Source: Chloroflexota bacterium (GTDB lineage: Bacteria; Chloroflexota; Anaerolineae; Anaerolineales; Anaerolineaceae). Taken from it: a stretch of 64,000 bases of DNA. The notes beneath the pieces were generated by a model, which did no database searches, was not told the DNA's origin, and saw only the letters and a program-made list of their open reading frames with translations. The DNA lies in NCBI GenBank assembly GCA_016887485.1, contig CP069394.1, positions 1,240,001 to 1,304,000 on the forward strand. Reading direction: 5' to 3'. The translations under genes were made by a program, and so were the position numbers. Of this stretch, positions 1 through 9,190 are shown one piece after another. Positions within the stretch are counted from its first letter, which is position 1. Every line of letters begins with the position of its first letter.

Positions 1-1
1 G

Positions 2-1966
2 GATCTGGCCGTCATCCTGGTCTCCATGCCGCAGGGAACCGCAGCTTACCCGGACCGGGAAGGGATCAATCAGATCATCTCGGGGCACACCAAGGATCTC
101 TCCCCAGTACTGTTCATGACGGGCGGCCCCTCAGCGGTCAGCAGCCCCTATCCCGCCCTGTCCATCCCCATCCACCTGACAGCCGGCCAATCACGCAAGC
201 TGACCTGGGCGCTGGCAACCAAAGAAACCCGTGAAGCGTCTCTCGACGCGGCTCGTAAGGTCGCTGCCTCACCCTGGCAAGAAACGGTCCAAAAGCATGC
301 CAAGTTCCATGCTGCAAGGACCATCCTGGTACAAACCGGAAACCCGGATTGGGATTCCACGTTCACACTGGCCCAGACCGAAGCCCAGCGCCATTGGATC
401 GGCCAGCCTGAAAATCAACAGTCTCCCTTTTTCCTGCGCTCCCGCCTGCCGGATGACGCGCCAAACAGCATCACCCAACAGACACGCAGGGATGATCTCT
501 CACTGCTTGAAACGCTACATTTAAAGCAGGTTCTGCTACCCACCAGACCAGACCAGCTCTCAACCATCCTGGCCACCTTCCTCACCCGTCAAAAAGAGGA
601 CGGCTCCATTTATTCCGAGGGGAACTCCTTTGCCTTCAGCCGGCCTTTTCACGAATGCCCGCTGCTGGCCAGCCTGGCATTGAAAGCCTTTGAAATTGAC
701 GGGAACAGCGACCGTCTCAGCCGGACCTTCCCTGCCCTTTGCAAATCTATTGAACCCTGGCTGCCAGTGGAGAATTTCGCCTGGGAGGATACCCGCCAGC
801 TGCAAATGGATACCGGTGTGTTCAACTTTGACATCTGGGAAGATACCGGGCACGGCCTCGATATCCGCACAGCGAAAAGTCCTGCCTTATTGGCGATGCT
901 GTTGATGGAAGTGACAGCGCTGGCTCGGATCGCATCGTTGATTGGTGAGGAGGCTGCCGCAGGTAAATATCAATCCCTGGCAAATCAAATCACTCACCAT
1001 ATACACCAGTGCTGGGATGAGCGTAATAATTCCTTCATCTATAGGGATATCGAATCAGGTCTAACCCCCGACCGTGAACTTTTCTACCCGGGTCGGGTCC
1101 AGAAGGAACTGACTATTAGCAAAGCCTTCCTCAAGCCGCAGCGGCTGCAGTTACACTTGTTTGCCGCTGATGAACATACCCGGGCTTGCATCATTCGCCT
1201 GAAAGGAACTGATCCCCAGGGCAACCCCATTGAGGAAGTCATCAAATCTAGAGATTTACGCTGGGTGTTGGGAAAGGCCCATCTGACCAGCCACCAACTC
1301 TATCAATCCATCCAGTCCATCACCTTTGAAGGACTGCAGCCGGAGGACCGTTTCGTTCTGGAGACAGCGGATTTCTCCCAGCCGGATATTTCCTGCTTAT
1401 TACCCTTACTCACCCAATCCGCCACACCGGAAATGATCGAGAGCATTATTGCGAACCCTGCATTAATGGTTGAAAATGAGCGCTTTTTTGGCCTGGCTGA
1501 AACCTGGAAAGGCCGCCACGAGCTGCCGCCAGCACTCACGGTTCGAATCAATGTGCTCTGGAATACCCTCCTCATTGAGGGATTGCTCCACTCCGGACAA
1601 ACAGAGCTTGCCGCTGATCTCTTCACCCATTTGATGACGACGATCACAGCCGGGCTGGCTCATCATGATGGCTTCTTTCCGTTTTATAATAAGAGTGATG
1701 GATTACCGGCGGGAAACCGGAACGCCATTGCCGGGCTGGCCCCCCTGGGGCTGTTGTTGGAACTGGCTGGGATTCGGATCCTCTCGCCAAACCGTGTGAT
1801 CCTATGGGGCCACTTCCCCTTCGCAAACCCACTCAAGGTCCACTGGCAGGGATTATCCATCTATAAGGACAGCTCTCTGGTGAAGGTTATCTTCCCGGAT
1901 GGGACGAATTACACCGGCACCATAGAGGAACCGGTGGTTATATCAGCGGAATCGGATAAGAGGTGA
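2..1966 (+). CDS. Six-hairpin glycoside hydrolase-like protein, 5' end outside window
   Basis: The reading frame is open from base 2 with no start, so at least 655 residues of a longer protein are seen. The first ~90 residues look like the end of a beta-sandwich domain (hydrophobic strands closing with LTAGQSRKLTWALAT). The rest is helical and reads like an (alpha/alpha)6 barrel: acidic/aromatic motifs such as FAWEDTRQLQMDTG and FDIWEDTGHGLDIR, and a closing GLLLELAGIR followed by a small beta module. This resembles MGH1-like/GH63-like or glycogen-debranching-type glucosidases. No signal peptide can be judged. The WD40 lipoprotein starts 3 bases after its stop, suggesting co-transcription. 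The exact family and substrate are uncertain. Confidence 0.6.
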   Translation, partial: DLAVILVSMPQGTAAYPDREGINQIISGHTKDLSPVLFMTGGPSAVSSPYPALSIPIHLTAGQSRKLTWALATKETREASLDAARKVAASPWQETVQKHAKFHAARTILVQTGNPDWDSTFTLAQTEAQRHWIGQPENQQSPFFLRSRLPDDAPNSITQQTRRDDLSLLETLHLKQVLLPTRPDQLSTILATFLTRQKEDGSIYSEGNSFAFSRPFHECPLLASLALKAFEIDGNSDRLSRTFPALCKSIEPWLPVENFAWEDTRQLQMDTGVFNFDIWEDTGHGLDIRTAKSPALLAMLLMEVTALARIASLIGEEAAAGKYQSLANQITHHIHQCWDERNNSFIYRDIESGLTPDRELFYPGRVQKELTISKAFLKPQRLQLHLFAADEHTRACIIRLKGTDPQGNPIEEVIKSRDLRWVLGKAHLTSHQLYQSIQSITFEGLQPEDRFVLETADFSQPDISCLLPLLTQSATPEMIESIIANPALMVENERFFGLAETWKGRHELPPALTVRINVLWNTLLIEGLLHSGQTELAADLFTHLMTTITAGLAHHDGFFPFYNKSDGLPAGNRNAIAGLAPLGLLLELAGIRILSPNRVILWGHFPFANPLKVHWQGLSIYKDSSLVKVIFPDGTNYTGTIEEPVVISAESDKR

Positions 1967-1969
1967 GCA

Positions 1970-4186
1970 GTGTTTCGGTCAAAGATCAGGTTTTTACTTG
2001 CAGTATTAATCATGACCACCCTGGTGATCTCCGGCTGCCAAAAGACCCCCGAAGCCCCCAGCCTCACCGCCACACCCTTCACCCCCGGCCAAGCCACGGC
2101 CACTCCCCAGCCAACCCAATTCCCAACAGCCACATCCCCTGCCGCACAGGCCACCGCGACCAGCGCGCCCACTCAGGGCGGGCCGGTGACGGTCACCCAA
2201 TGGGATGATCTCACCCTGACCAACATGTCCCTGCTCGAACTGGCAGGCAAGATCACACCCGATAACGCCGCTCAAGTGGTCCCCCTCGCGGTCTGGGGAA
2301 ATCCCCGGGCCAATACCATTGCTATCTCTGCAGATGGTCAGATTCTGGCCGTGGGTAACGACCTGGGTGCAACGCTCTATGACAGCATCTCCTACGCGCA
2401 GATCGTCCAGATCCTGACTCCCTATCCTGTCAGCATGATCGCATTTTCAGCGGATAACCAGTACATCGCCTTCGGACAGCAAGAAGGTGTGATTGATATC
2501 GTTTCCAAAGCGGATATGACTTTACTGAACCGGCTTAATTTCGATCAGCCGGAGGATTTTCTTAATAAGGATATCCAGTTAGCGTTCTCACCAAAAAGTG
2601 ACAGCCTGTTGCTGATGGCCCAATCCGCAGAACAGATCCATTTAATCCGCTGGGATACCACAACCTGGTACGTCTCCGTCAACTTGACGCTCCAACAGGG
2701 CCTGGCAGCTTATCTAAGTGCGGAACTGGACCTGGCCGGCGTGATCTATAACCAGCCTGATCTCCTGCTGCAATCGCTTTCTTATACAGAAGAAAGCGAC
2801 CTTTTGGACATGCCATCATCCATTTCGCCCGGATTCTGGAATACTTTTGAGACTTATGGAGCACAAGTTGTCCCATCCAGTGACGGCACCTTTATTCTGA
2901 TCAATAACGGCCAATCCATCCTGTCCTGGGAGATCCTCTCAGACGAATACGACTTCCTTTTGGATAATTATCCCAAGAGTATCCCCGATCCCTGCACGCA
3001 GGCACCCGCAAGCTGCCAAAACAGCAGCGGCGTGATCTCCTGGTCCTGCGATTCCAGCCAGCCTATCCCCCCTATCGGATTGATCGCCCTGACCCCGGAT
3101 GATGTGATGGTTCTGATCTCACGTAATGATGGCCTGACCGAATTCAGAAGCACCACGGATACTACTGTGCTCTGGACGATTGACGTGACCTACACCAATG
3201 TCACTTTTTCGTCCGGCAGCGAGTTCTTCTTTGGACTTCGTCCAGATGGCATTATTGAGAAACGCGCAACCCAGGATGGCGAGCTGATCAACTTCATTGA
3301 CCAAACGCCTGGTGAATTGACCGATATGGTCTTCTCACCGGATGGTACGATCCTGGCCGCAAGTTACAGCGATGGCTGGATTCGGGTCTATAGCATCAGC
3401 AACGGCCAGCTGCTTGGCGTGCTGGATGGCAATGCCAGTTCTTTAGTCTTCTCCCGGGATGGCAGTCTTCTGACTGCAGGCCTGGCAAACGGTGGCATCC
3501 GAATTTTTGACCTCAATAATGGCAGCCACACCGATCTGCCCTCAAGTCATCAGGCCGCGGTTACCGCCCTGGCTTTTTCTTCGGATGGCCGTCAGCTCAT
3601 TGCAGGCAGCGATGATTGCACCTCCAGCCTCTGGCAGGTGGATGACTCTTTCCGGATCCGGCTGTTGAATCCTGAAAGTCAAAACCCCTTCCAAATCACT
3701 GGAGTTGCCCAAAACATGGATGGGAGCTGGTTCCTCACCGCAGGTAATCAGGTAGATGCAGTTGCCTTCAACCGGACAGATTTCACCCCTTCACAGTTCT
3801 TGGAGAACGGCCCCTTCACGGACCTTACCCTATCAACCGATGATATTTATCTGGCTGTTGCAGGCGAACAGGTTTGGGTTTATCCCCTCACCAGAAATCA
3901 ATTCATTCTGGACTCGATAGCAATCACTGATGAGAACAATGGCACGGGCTATCAACTCGCTTTCAACCCAACCAACTCAATTCTCGCCTATGTCTCAGAA
4001 GATAACCTGTCCCTCTGGGGAGTTACGGAGCAAGAGACTCTCTCCGTTGTTATCTATCCCCTGGCTGGAAATTTCCTCGGTCAACCGGTCAGCCTGGATT
4101 TCTCACCTTATGGTAACCTGATCGGTCTGGGCATGGATAACGGGCTGATCCTCATTTTTGGCATCCCAGCCCTCGGCGCTGAGTGA
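1970..4186 (+). CDS. WD40-repeat-like lipoprotein
   Basis: 738 residues with a GTG start, preceded by a GAGGTG-like ribosome site that overlaps the previous gene's stop. The N-terminus is a lipoprotein signal (FLLAVLIMTTLVISGC, Cys at ~23), followed by a Pro/Thr/Ala-rich spacer to ~70 and then a long repetitive beta-propeller region. Repeats contain phrases such as AISADGQILAVGND, AFSADNQYIAFGQQ, VFSPDGTILAASYSDG and AFSSDGRQLIAGSDD, typical of WD40 blades; two seven-bladed propellers would fit the length. It is expected to be anchored outside the membrane as a binding scaffold. The partner is unknown; tight coupling to the upstream glycosidase suggests a shared envelope or carbohydrate role. 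Confidence 0.75.
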   Translation: MFRSKIRFLLAVLIMTTLVISGCQKTPEAPSLTATPFTPGQATATPQPTQFPTATSPAAQATATSAPTQGGPVTVTQWDDLTLTNMSLLELAGKITPDNAAQVVPLAVWGNPRANTIAISADGQILAVGNDLGATLYDSISYAQIVQILTPYPVSMIAFSADNQYIAFGQQEGVIDIVSKADMTLLNRLNFDQPEDFLNKDIQLAFSPKSDSLLLMAQSAEQIHLIRWDTTTWYVSVNLTLQQGLAAYLSAELDLAGVIYNQPDLLLQSLSYTEESDLLDMPSSISPGFWNTFETYGAQVVPSSDGTFILINNGQSILSWEILSDEYDFLLDNYPKSIPDPCTQAPASCQNSSGVISWSCDSSQPIPPIGLIALTPDDVMVLISRNDGLTEFRSTTDTTVLWTIDVTYTNVTFSSGSEFFFGLRPDGIIEKRATQDGELINFIDQTPGELTDMVFSPDGTILAASYSDGWIRVYSISNGQLLGVLDGNASSLVFSRDGSLLTAGLANGGIRIFDLNNGSHTDLPSSHQAAVTALAFSSDGRQLIAGSDDCTSSLWQVDDSFRIRLLNPESQNPFQITGVAQNMDGSWFLTAGNQVDAVAFNRTDFTPSQFLENGPFTDLTLSTDDIYLAVAGEQVWVYPLTRNQFILDSIAITDENNGTGYQLAFNPTNSILAYVSEDNLSLWGVTEQETLSVVIYPLAGNFLGQPVSLDFSPYGNLIGLGMDNGLILIFGIPALGAE

Positions 4187-4328
4187 CCACTGCAAAAATT
4201 TAATAATTTATTATTATTACGATCATCAACAAATCCGATTCAAATTCCGCTTTACTCAACGGATTCTTGAAGCCGAGAATAAGCACAAACCACGAATTCT
4301 AATTTAGTAATATCAAAGGACATTCTCT

Positions 4329-5879
4329 ATGAAACCCTCCGAATTAAAGACAGCCAGCGGCATCCTCTTCACCGACCAATATCAACTGACCATGTCCCAG
4401 CTTTATTTCAAGCTTGGATTGCATGAGATCAATGCCCAATTCGATCATTTCTTCCGCAGCACCCCCAATTACGGCATCCATAAGGCCGGTTACTGCGTCA
4501 ATGCCGGGCTGGAAACCCTAACCGATTGGTTAGATGAAGCGAGCTTCGGAGAGGAAGAGATCCAATTCCTCAGCCAACAGAAAAGCAGCTCAGGGAAGCC
4601 GCTCTTTGAACAGGATTTCCTCAAATGGCTGAAGGATGATTTTTCCTCCCTGGCCATCAACCTCTATGCCATGCAGGAAGGCCGGGTGGTGCATCCCAAT
4701 GTGCCAATCCATGTAGTTGAGGGCCCTTTAGCTGTCGGGCAGATCATCGAAACCGGTCTCCTCAACATTGTCAACTATCAAACCCTGGTAGCAACCAAAG
4801 CCGCCCGAATCAAACACAGCGCCCAAGGGCAACTCTTGATGGAATTTGGGTTAAGACGGGCGCAAGGTCTCGGTGCCATCCAGGGCACCCGAGCCGCGCT
4901 GATCGGTGGAGCGGATTTCTCATCTAATGTCGGCGCATCCCACATCCTCGGTTTCTCACCCAAAGGCACGCACGCCCACAGCTATGTACAGGTCTTCCTG
5001 GCACTGGGACAAGGCGAACTGGCAGCGTTTGAAGCCTATGCCGATCTATACCCGGATGACTGCCTCTTGCTGGTCGATTCCATCGATACCCTCGGTTCCG
5101 GTGTCCCAAATGCCATCAAGGTCTTTGAGAAGCTCAAAAAGAATGGGCACCGTCCGGTTGGCATCCGGCTGGATTCAGGCGATCTTGCCCATATCTCCAT
5201 CAAAGCTGCCAAGATGCTGAACGATGCCGGCTTCCCGGACGTCTCCATCGTGCTCTCCAACGACCTCGATGAGATGGTCATCTGGCAGATCATCACCCAG
5301 GTGCAGGAGGAAGCCACTCGTTATGGCGTGGACCCGGACAGTCTCATAAAGCGCCTGGCCTACGGCGTGGGCACCAAGCTGATCACCTCAGGCGGCGATT
5401 CAGCTCTGGATGGGGTCTATAAACTGGTTGCCATCCAGCAGGGCCAGGAATGGACACCCACTCTCAAGATATCCGAGAACATCGACAAGACCCTCAACCC
5501 CGGCAATAAGCGGGCCTGGCGGATCTATGACGCCCGCGGCAAAGCGACGGCGGACCTGATATCCCTTTATGATGAGGACATCCGCATTCAATCCCCGCTT
5601 GAGCTCTGCCACCCCACCCTGGCGACCAAACGCCGGACACTGGCGGCCGCGGATATCTCTCAAATTGAGAAACTGCTGATCCCAGTCATTCAGGAGGGAA
5701 AATTGGTTGTTGATCATCCAGAGATCGCTGAGATGCGGGCCATGCGGGAAAAAGATATTGAAGCGCTGGATCCCGGTGTTCTGCGAATCATGAACCCCCA
5801 CACCTACCATGTGTCCGTCTCCAGGAATCTTTGGGATTTGAAGCAGGCTATGATCAAGAAGACGAAGGGTGAAATTTAA
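4329..5879 (+). CDS. pncB: Nicotinate phosphoribosyltransferase
   Basis: 516 residues. The enzyme joins nicotinate and PRPP to give nicotinate mononucleotide in the NAD salvage (Preiss-Handler) pathway, in the cytosol. Family signs are the N-terminal [27 protein letters not shown] with the histidine expected to be phosphorylated, the [11 protein letters not shown] phosphate-binding stretch, and [20 protein letters not shown]. The length is within the family range. The ATG follows a short AAAGGA site. A 140-bp AT-rich gap separates it from the lipoprotein upstream, so it probably has its own promoter. A 9-bp hairpin ends the transcript. Confidence 0.93.
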   Translation: MKPSELKTASGILFTDQYQLTMSQLYFKLGLHEINAQFDHFFRSTPNYGIHKAGYCVNAGLETLTDWLDEASFGEEEIQFLSQQKSSSGKPLFEQDFLKWLKDDFSSLAINLYAMQEGRVVHPNVPIHVVEGPLAVGQIIETGLLNIVNYQTLVATKAARIKHSAQGQLLMEFGLRRAQGLGAIQGTRAALIGGADFSSNVGASHILGFSPKGTHAHSYVQVFLALGQGELAAFEAYADLYPDDCLLLVDSIDTLGSGVPNAIKVFEKLKKNGHRPVGIRLDSGDLAHISIKAAKMLNDAGFPDVSIVLSNDLDEMVIWQIITQVQEEATRYGVDPDSLIKRLAYGVGTKLITSGGDSALDGVYKLVAIQQGQEWTPTLKISENIDKTLNPGNKRAWRIYDARGKATADLISLYDEDIRIQSPLELCHPTLATKRRTLAAADISQIEKLLIPVIQEGKLVVDHPEIAEMRAMREKDIEALDPGVLRIMNPHTYHVSVSRNLWDLKQAMIKKTKGEI

Positions 5880-5911
5880 TCAAATTACTTGATCAAATTT
5901 AGAATTATAAA

Positions 5912-5933
5912 AGGCGTTGACTGATCAACGCCT
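5912..5933. terminator. Bidirectional terminator between pncB and the APH-like kinase
   Basis: A perfect 9-bp stem (5912-5920 with 5925-5933, loop CTGA) is followed by ATTTTATTTT on the plus strand and preceded by an A-rich stretch that gives Ts on the minus strand. It sits between two convergent genes. Confidence 0.75.
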
Positions 5934-5970
5934 ATTTTATTTTACATATTATCTATTCATCCTGCTGTTT

Positions 5971-6849
5971 TCAGCGCATGATATCCTTGGCTTCGCCCAA
6001 GTGAGAAGTGAACCAATAGGTCTCGCCGGATTCAACCCCCAACAGCACCCAATGCACTTCCGCCGCTTCAGCGTAAAACCTGGCCCGTTGAATAAGAGCA
6101 TCATAGCGGGGATAAAACGGTCGCAGCTTGCTGATCAGAGTTTCACCATAATAACTGATCAGGCTGCCCAGGTCTGCGGCTGGGTCACCAATGCCGGCCA
6201 TGGCAAAGTCAATCACCCCATTGACGTGTTGCGCTTCGCGGTCAAAAAGCAGGTGATAAGGGCCCAGATCGCCATGGATCATCGCGGGCTCAAAATCAAA
6301 GAAGTCCTTCTGGTCCAGTGCCGGACCGAACAAATTCGACAGCCACTCCACCTGATGGGGTAAAAGAACCGGGCAGACTTTTTCCTGCACCCGGTCATAA
6401 ATATCCAGCCAGGTCTCCCGGGTCACAGGGGCCAGGGTCAGGGGAATATCCCAACCGGGATTCTGGATCGGGGCCTCATTCAGTTCCTTTAAGAATGTTC
6501 CGAGCTGTTTTGCTATCTCAACTTGCTGGGCTTCACTCACATTTTGCCAGTCATGCCGCAGGAAATCATCTCCATCCAGCAAATCATAGACCAGCATGCC
6601 ATCTTCGTGCTCCACAGGAAACGGCAAGTTCATGGAGATCATTGGATTCAAGAAACGCATCAAGCGCGCCTCCAGTGCCATCATCTCCTTGCCATAATCC
6701 GTTTTGGTGAAGCGGATCACCCATTTGCGGTTGACGATCAATACGTCATTAACCAGCCCTTCATGAAATAGATCAACCTCCCCAATCTCAATGTCGGGCA
6801 AGATCCGATGGATCTGTTCCTGCCAATATGTTTCAGAATAAATCATCAA
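5971..6849 (-). CDS. Aminoglycoside/choline kinase-like phosphotransferase (APH family)
   Basis: 292 residues with a protein-kinase-like small-molecule kinase fold. Visible motifs are an N-lobe strand with VIRFTK and a following Glu-rich helix, the catalytic-loop signature MIHGDLGPYHLLFD (Asp of HGD as base) and the Mg-binding GVIDFAMAGIGDPAADLG. Such enzymes phosphorylate aminoglycosides, choline, homoserine or sugars; nothing here fixes the substrate, and a resistance role should not be assumed. It is monocistronic and convergent with pncB; about 170 bp upstream lies the terminator of the ferredoxin gene. Confidence 0.85.
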   Translation of the reverse strand: MMIYSETYWQEQIHRILPDIEIGEVDLFHEGLVNDVLIVNRKWVIRFTKTDYGKEMMALEARLMRFLNPMISMNLPFPVEHEDGMLVYDLLDGDDFLRHDWQNVSEAQQVEIAKQLGTFLKELNEAPIQNPGWDIPLTLAPVTRETWLDIYDRVQEKVCPVLLPHQVEWLSNLFGPALDQKDFFDFEPAMIHGDLGPYHLLFDREAQHVNGVIDFAMAGIGDPAADLGSLISYYGETLISKLRPFYPRYDALIQRARFYAEAAEVHWVLLGVESGETYWFTSHLGEAKDIMR

Positions 6850-6957
6850 AGTGGTTCCTTCCTACGTTAAGTTATAGTGTATTTCCTGTCGATTAATCAA
6901 GACATTTCATAGGAATTTTCCGACTTTAGGATGAAACTCATGCAATAATTAGCAAAA

Positions 6958-6977
6958 CCGCCAGGTTTCTCTGGCGG
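6958..6977 (-). terminator. Terminator after sufE-ferredoxin
   Basis: A 7-bp GC-rich stem (CCGCCAG at 6958-6964 with CTGGCGG at 6971-6977) is followed on the minus strand by TTTTGCTAATT. It lies 40 bp downstream of the ferredoxin stop. Confidence 0.7.
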
Positions 6978-7019
6978 GATGGATCATTGTTTTTTATATT
7001 TCCAGGTCGTTTGTGTAGA

Positions 7020-7550
7020 TTAGGTTGCGTGACGCTGACCGTGACGGTAATGATCGAGCATGGACTTCTCCGGCATCAGGATCGCCTGTGGATCACAGGC
7101 ACTTTTGCAGAAACAACAGCCGACAATGCAGGCAAAGGGCTCCACAACCTCAACCACATTCGCATCCGTCATAACGAAGACATCCTTCGGACAGACCTCA
7201 ATACATTTCCCACATCCATTGCATAAAGCAGCCGAGACAGTGGGGAACCATGGAATTTGTTCACGCGGAATTCCTTGCCAGACGCCATAGTTCTTCGGCT
7301 TCACGTCCTGCCCCTGGGTGCGATGTTCGTAATAACGGAGATATTCTCGACTCAGAACGCTTTTATACTCTTCACGGGCCGGTTTGGCAATAAAATTATG
7401 CTGCCGGACTGTTTTGAGGAGGCGTTCTTTCGTCTCGGGCAACTCAGGGTCGCAGCCCTCTGCAAATAGGTCTGCAAAGACCTCATCCAGGCCAAGAAGT
7501 CCGGCTGGCGCACCACCAATTTGAAGCATCCGGTAACTTAGTTTAGCCAT
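7020..7550 (-). CDS. Ferredoxin-type 4Fe-4S protein
   Basis: 176 residues from the chosen start. The C-terminal half has one classical cluster motif, CNGCGKCIEVCP, and a second unusual one, CIVGCCFCKSACDP, whose first spacing is CxxxC rather than CxxC. The N-terminal ~90 residues are a helical extension of unknown role. An upstream TTG would add 23 residues, but they lie inside the preceding sufE frame and look unlike protein, so the ATG at 7550, which overlaps sufE by 8 bases, is preferred. Translational coupling to SufE suggests an electron-transfer partner linked to Fe-S assembly or a sulfur-related enzyme; this is inference. Confidence 0.8.
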   Translation of the reverse strand: MAKLSYRMLQIGGAPAGLLGLDEVFADLFAEGCDPELPETKERLLKTVRQHNFIAKPAREEYKSVLSREYLRYYEHRTQGQDVKPKNYGVWQGIPREQIPWFPTVSAALCNGCGKCIEVCPKDVFVMTDANVVEVVEPFACIVGCCFCKSACDPQAILMPEKSMLDHYRHGQRHAT

Positions 7551-7974
7551 GTGCAGCCTTTTTGCTCTGCAGCTCAGCGGCCTGACGCTTGAGATGTTCC
7601 AGCATCGCCACCAGGCCATTATTCCGCTCAGAGGCCAGCTTCCAGATCTTCAATTCATCGATGAATTCCAAATTCAGATCCTGAAGTTCCCCTGGTGGGA
7701 TATTTTCCACCACACGCACCAAGAGCGCTGAAATCGCTTTGATCACCGATGAATCCGAATCTGCTTGAAGATGGAAATGGTCATCCTTCCACTGCAGTTG
7801 GAACCAAAGTTTGGATTGGCAACCCTGCACTCGGTTGACCTCATTCTTTAATGAAGGGTCCATCGGCGGCAGGGAATCTCCCAGCGTGAATAAATGGACA
7901 TATTTTTCATCCACCGAGTCGAACTGTGCAAACTCAGCAACGATCTCCTGTGTAATGGCGTCAATAGTTTTCAT
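7543..7974 (-). CDS. sufE: SufE-family sulfur acceptor
   Basis: 143 residues matching the SufE/CsdE fold: an N-terminal helix (ITQEIVAEFAQFDS), then the active-site loop NRVQGCQSKLWFQ whose Cys accepts persulfide sulfur from a SufS-type cysteine desulfurase, and a C-terminal helical segment (FIDELKIWKLASERNNGLVAML). SufE passes sulfur to the SUF scaffold in Fe-S cluster assembly. No sufS, sufB, sufC or sufD is nearby. It is the first gene of a two-gene unit with the overlapping ferredoxin. The ATG one codon inside the longest frame is chosen over TTG. Confidence 0.88.
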   Translation of the reverse strand: MKTIDAITQEIVAEFAQFDSVDEKYVHLFTLGDSLPPMDPSLKNEVNRVQGCQSKLWFQLQWKDDHFHLQADSDSSVIKAISALLVRVVENIPPGELQDLNLEFIDELKIWKLASERNNGLVAMLEHLKRQAAELQSKKAAHG

Positions 7975-8205
7975 CAAGTCAATATCCTTCTTTCAGTACC
8001 CGCATTATATCAATATATGCGTTTTTCTGCATATCAGTTTTTTCCTATCAACCATTTTCATTGTTCTGAGGAGGTTCGTAATGAATTAAGAGGATGTTTA
8101 TTTAATGAGCGTATGGTCAATAGAACAAAATCTGCGATACAATTAATACCCTCAAGGGAATAAAGCAGTAACAAAAGATTTCAACATCAACTATTGGAGA
8201 ATACA

Positions 8206-9117
8206 ATGCAGTGGATCCGGGATTATGAACCCAATCCGGGTAGAACAAAAGCATATCGAACAGCCCTCATCATCACCCTGGCAGGCAACGTCCTGTTAGC
8301 GGTGGCGAAAGGCCTCGCCTCTTACTTCACAGGCAGTGTCGCCCTTTATGCTGACACAGCAAATTCCGTTTCCGACGTAATCTACTCGCTGGCTATGGTC
8401 GTGGGTCTCTGGGTTGCCCTTCAACCTCCAGACATTACTCACCCCCAGGGACATTCCCGCTTTGAACCATTAGTGGGTCTTGTGGTTGCAGTAATGATGA
8501 CCCTGGCAGGCTATGAAGCCCTGCGCTCATCCATTGCCCGGTTCCTTGCCGGTGGTGAGGTGATCGAGATAGATCTGCCAATGATCATCCTGCTGGCAAG
8601 TGCAGCGGTCAAAGCTGCGATGTTCTTCATCATTACTAAGATATCCAAAGAAGTCGAAAGCCCCACTCTGCGCGCCACCGCCAAGGACCATCTCAGTGAT
8701 GTTCTGACTTCAATAGCCGCTTTCATCGGCATTCTCGGCTCCAACTGGATCGGACCGTTGCTGGACCCGATCGCTGGTGTGCTGGTGGCCCTATGGATCT
8801 TCCGGGCAGCTTTTGATGCCGGCAAAGAAAACCTGGCCTATCTGACCGGCGCCGGAGCTGACAAAGAATTGCGTGAGAAAATTATTGAAAAAGCCAGGAA
8901 TGTCCCCGGCGTCGAAAATGTCCACCACATGATGAGCGATTATGTCGGGCCCAAGTTGATCGTGGATATGCACATCAACCTACCCGGTGATAAAACCCTG
9001 GACGAGGTTCACGATATCAATGACCGCGTGATTGAAGCGCTGGAATCCATGCCTGAGATTGACCGGGCCTATGTTCATGTAGAACCGGATAACAATCCCC
9101 CTGAACCTTCACCATAG
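8206..9117 (+). CDS. Cation diffusion facilitator metal exporter
   Basis: 303 residues. Six membrane segments occupy residues ~15-205, with the CDF signature DTANSVSDVIYSLAMVVGL in TM2 and HPQGHSRFEPLVGL after TM3, supplying the Asp/His residues of the transport metal site; TM5 has the partner KDHLSDVLTS. The C-terminal ~90 residues form the cytoplasmic dimerisation domain (ENVHHMMSDYVGPKL, ends VHVEPD). It exports Zn, Fe, Mn or similar ions against protons. The ATG at 8206 has TTGGAGA 7 bases upstream, whereas an in-frame TTG at 8194 would sit inside that ribosome site. It is monocistronic. Confidence 0.9.
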   Translation: MQWIRDYEPNPGRTKAYRTALIITLAGNVLLAVAKGLASYFTGSVALYADTANSVSDVIYSLAMVVGLWVALQPPDITHPQGHSRFEPLVGLVVAVMMTLAGYEALRSSIARFLAGGEVIEIDLPMIILLASAAVKAAMFFIITKISKEVESPTLRATAKDHLSDVLTSIAAFIGILGSNWIGPLLDPIAGVLVALWIFRAAFDAGKENLAYLTGAGADKELREKIIEKARNVPGVENVHHMMSDYVGPKLIVDMHINLPGDKTLDEVHDINDRVIEALESMPEIDRAYVHVEPDNNPPEPSP

Positions 9118-9152
9118 GAATTCTGAAGTTACTTGCTCTTTTTTTATGAAAA

Positions 9153-9182
9153 ACCGGGAATGGCATTTAGTCCATTCCCGGT
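9153..9182. terminator. Bidirectional terminator between CDF exporter and S9 peptidase
   Basis: An 11-bp stem (9153-9163 with 9172-9182, 8-base loop) is flanked by CATTTTTA on the plus side and, on the minus side, TTTTCATAAAAAAAG. It lies between convergent genes. Confidence 0.8.
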
Positions 9183-9190
9183 CATTTTTA

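Noticed and set aside
7551-7619. Longer ferredoxin start at 7619
   Set aside because: The extra residues lie in the sufE frame region, are not ferredoxin-like, and the ATG at 7550 gives normal overlap.
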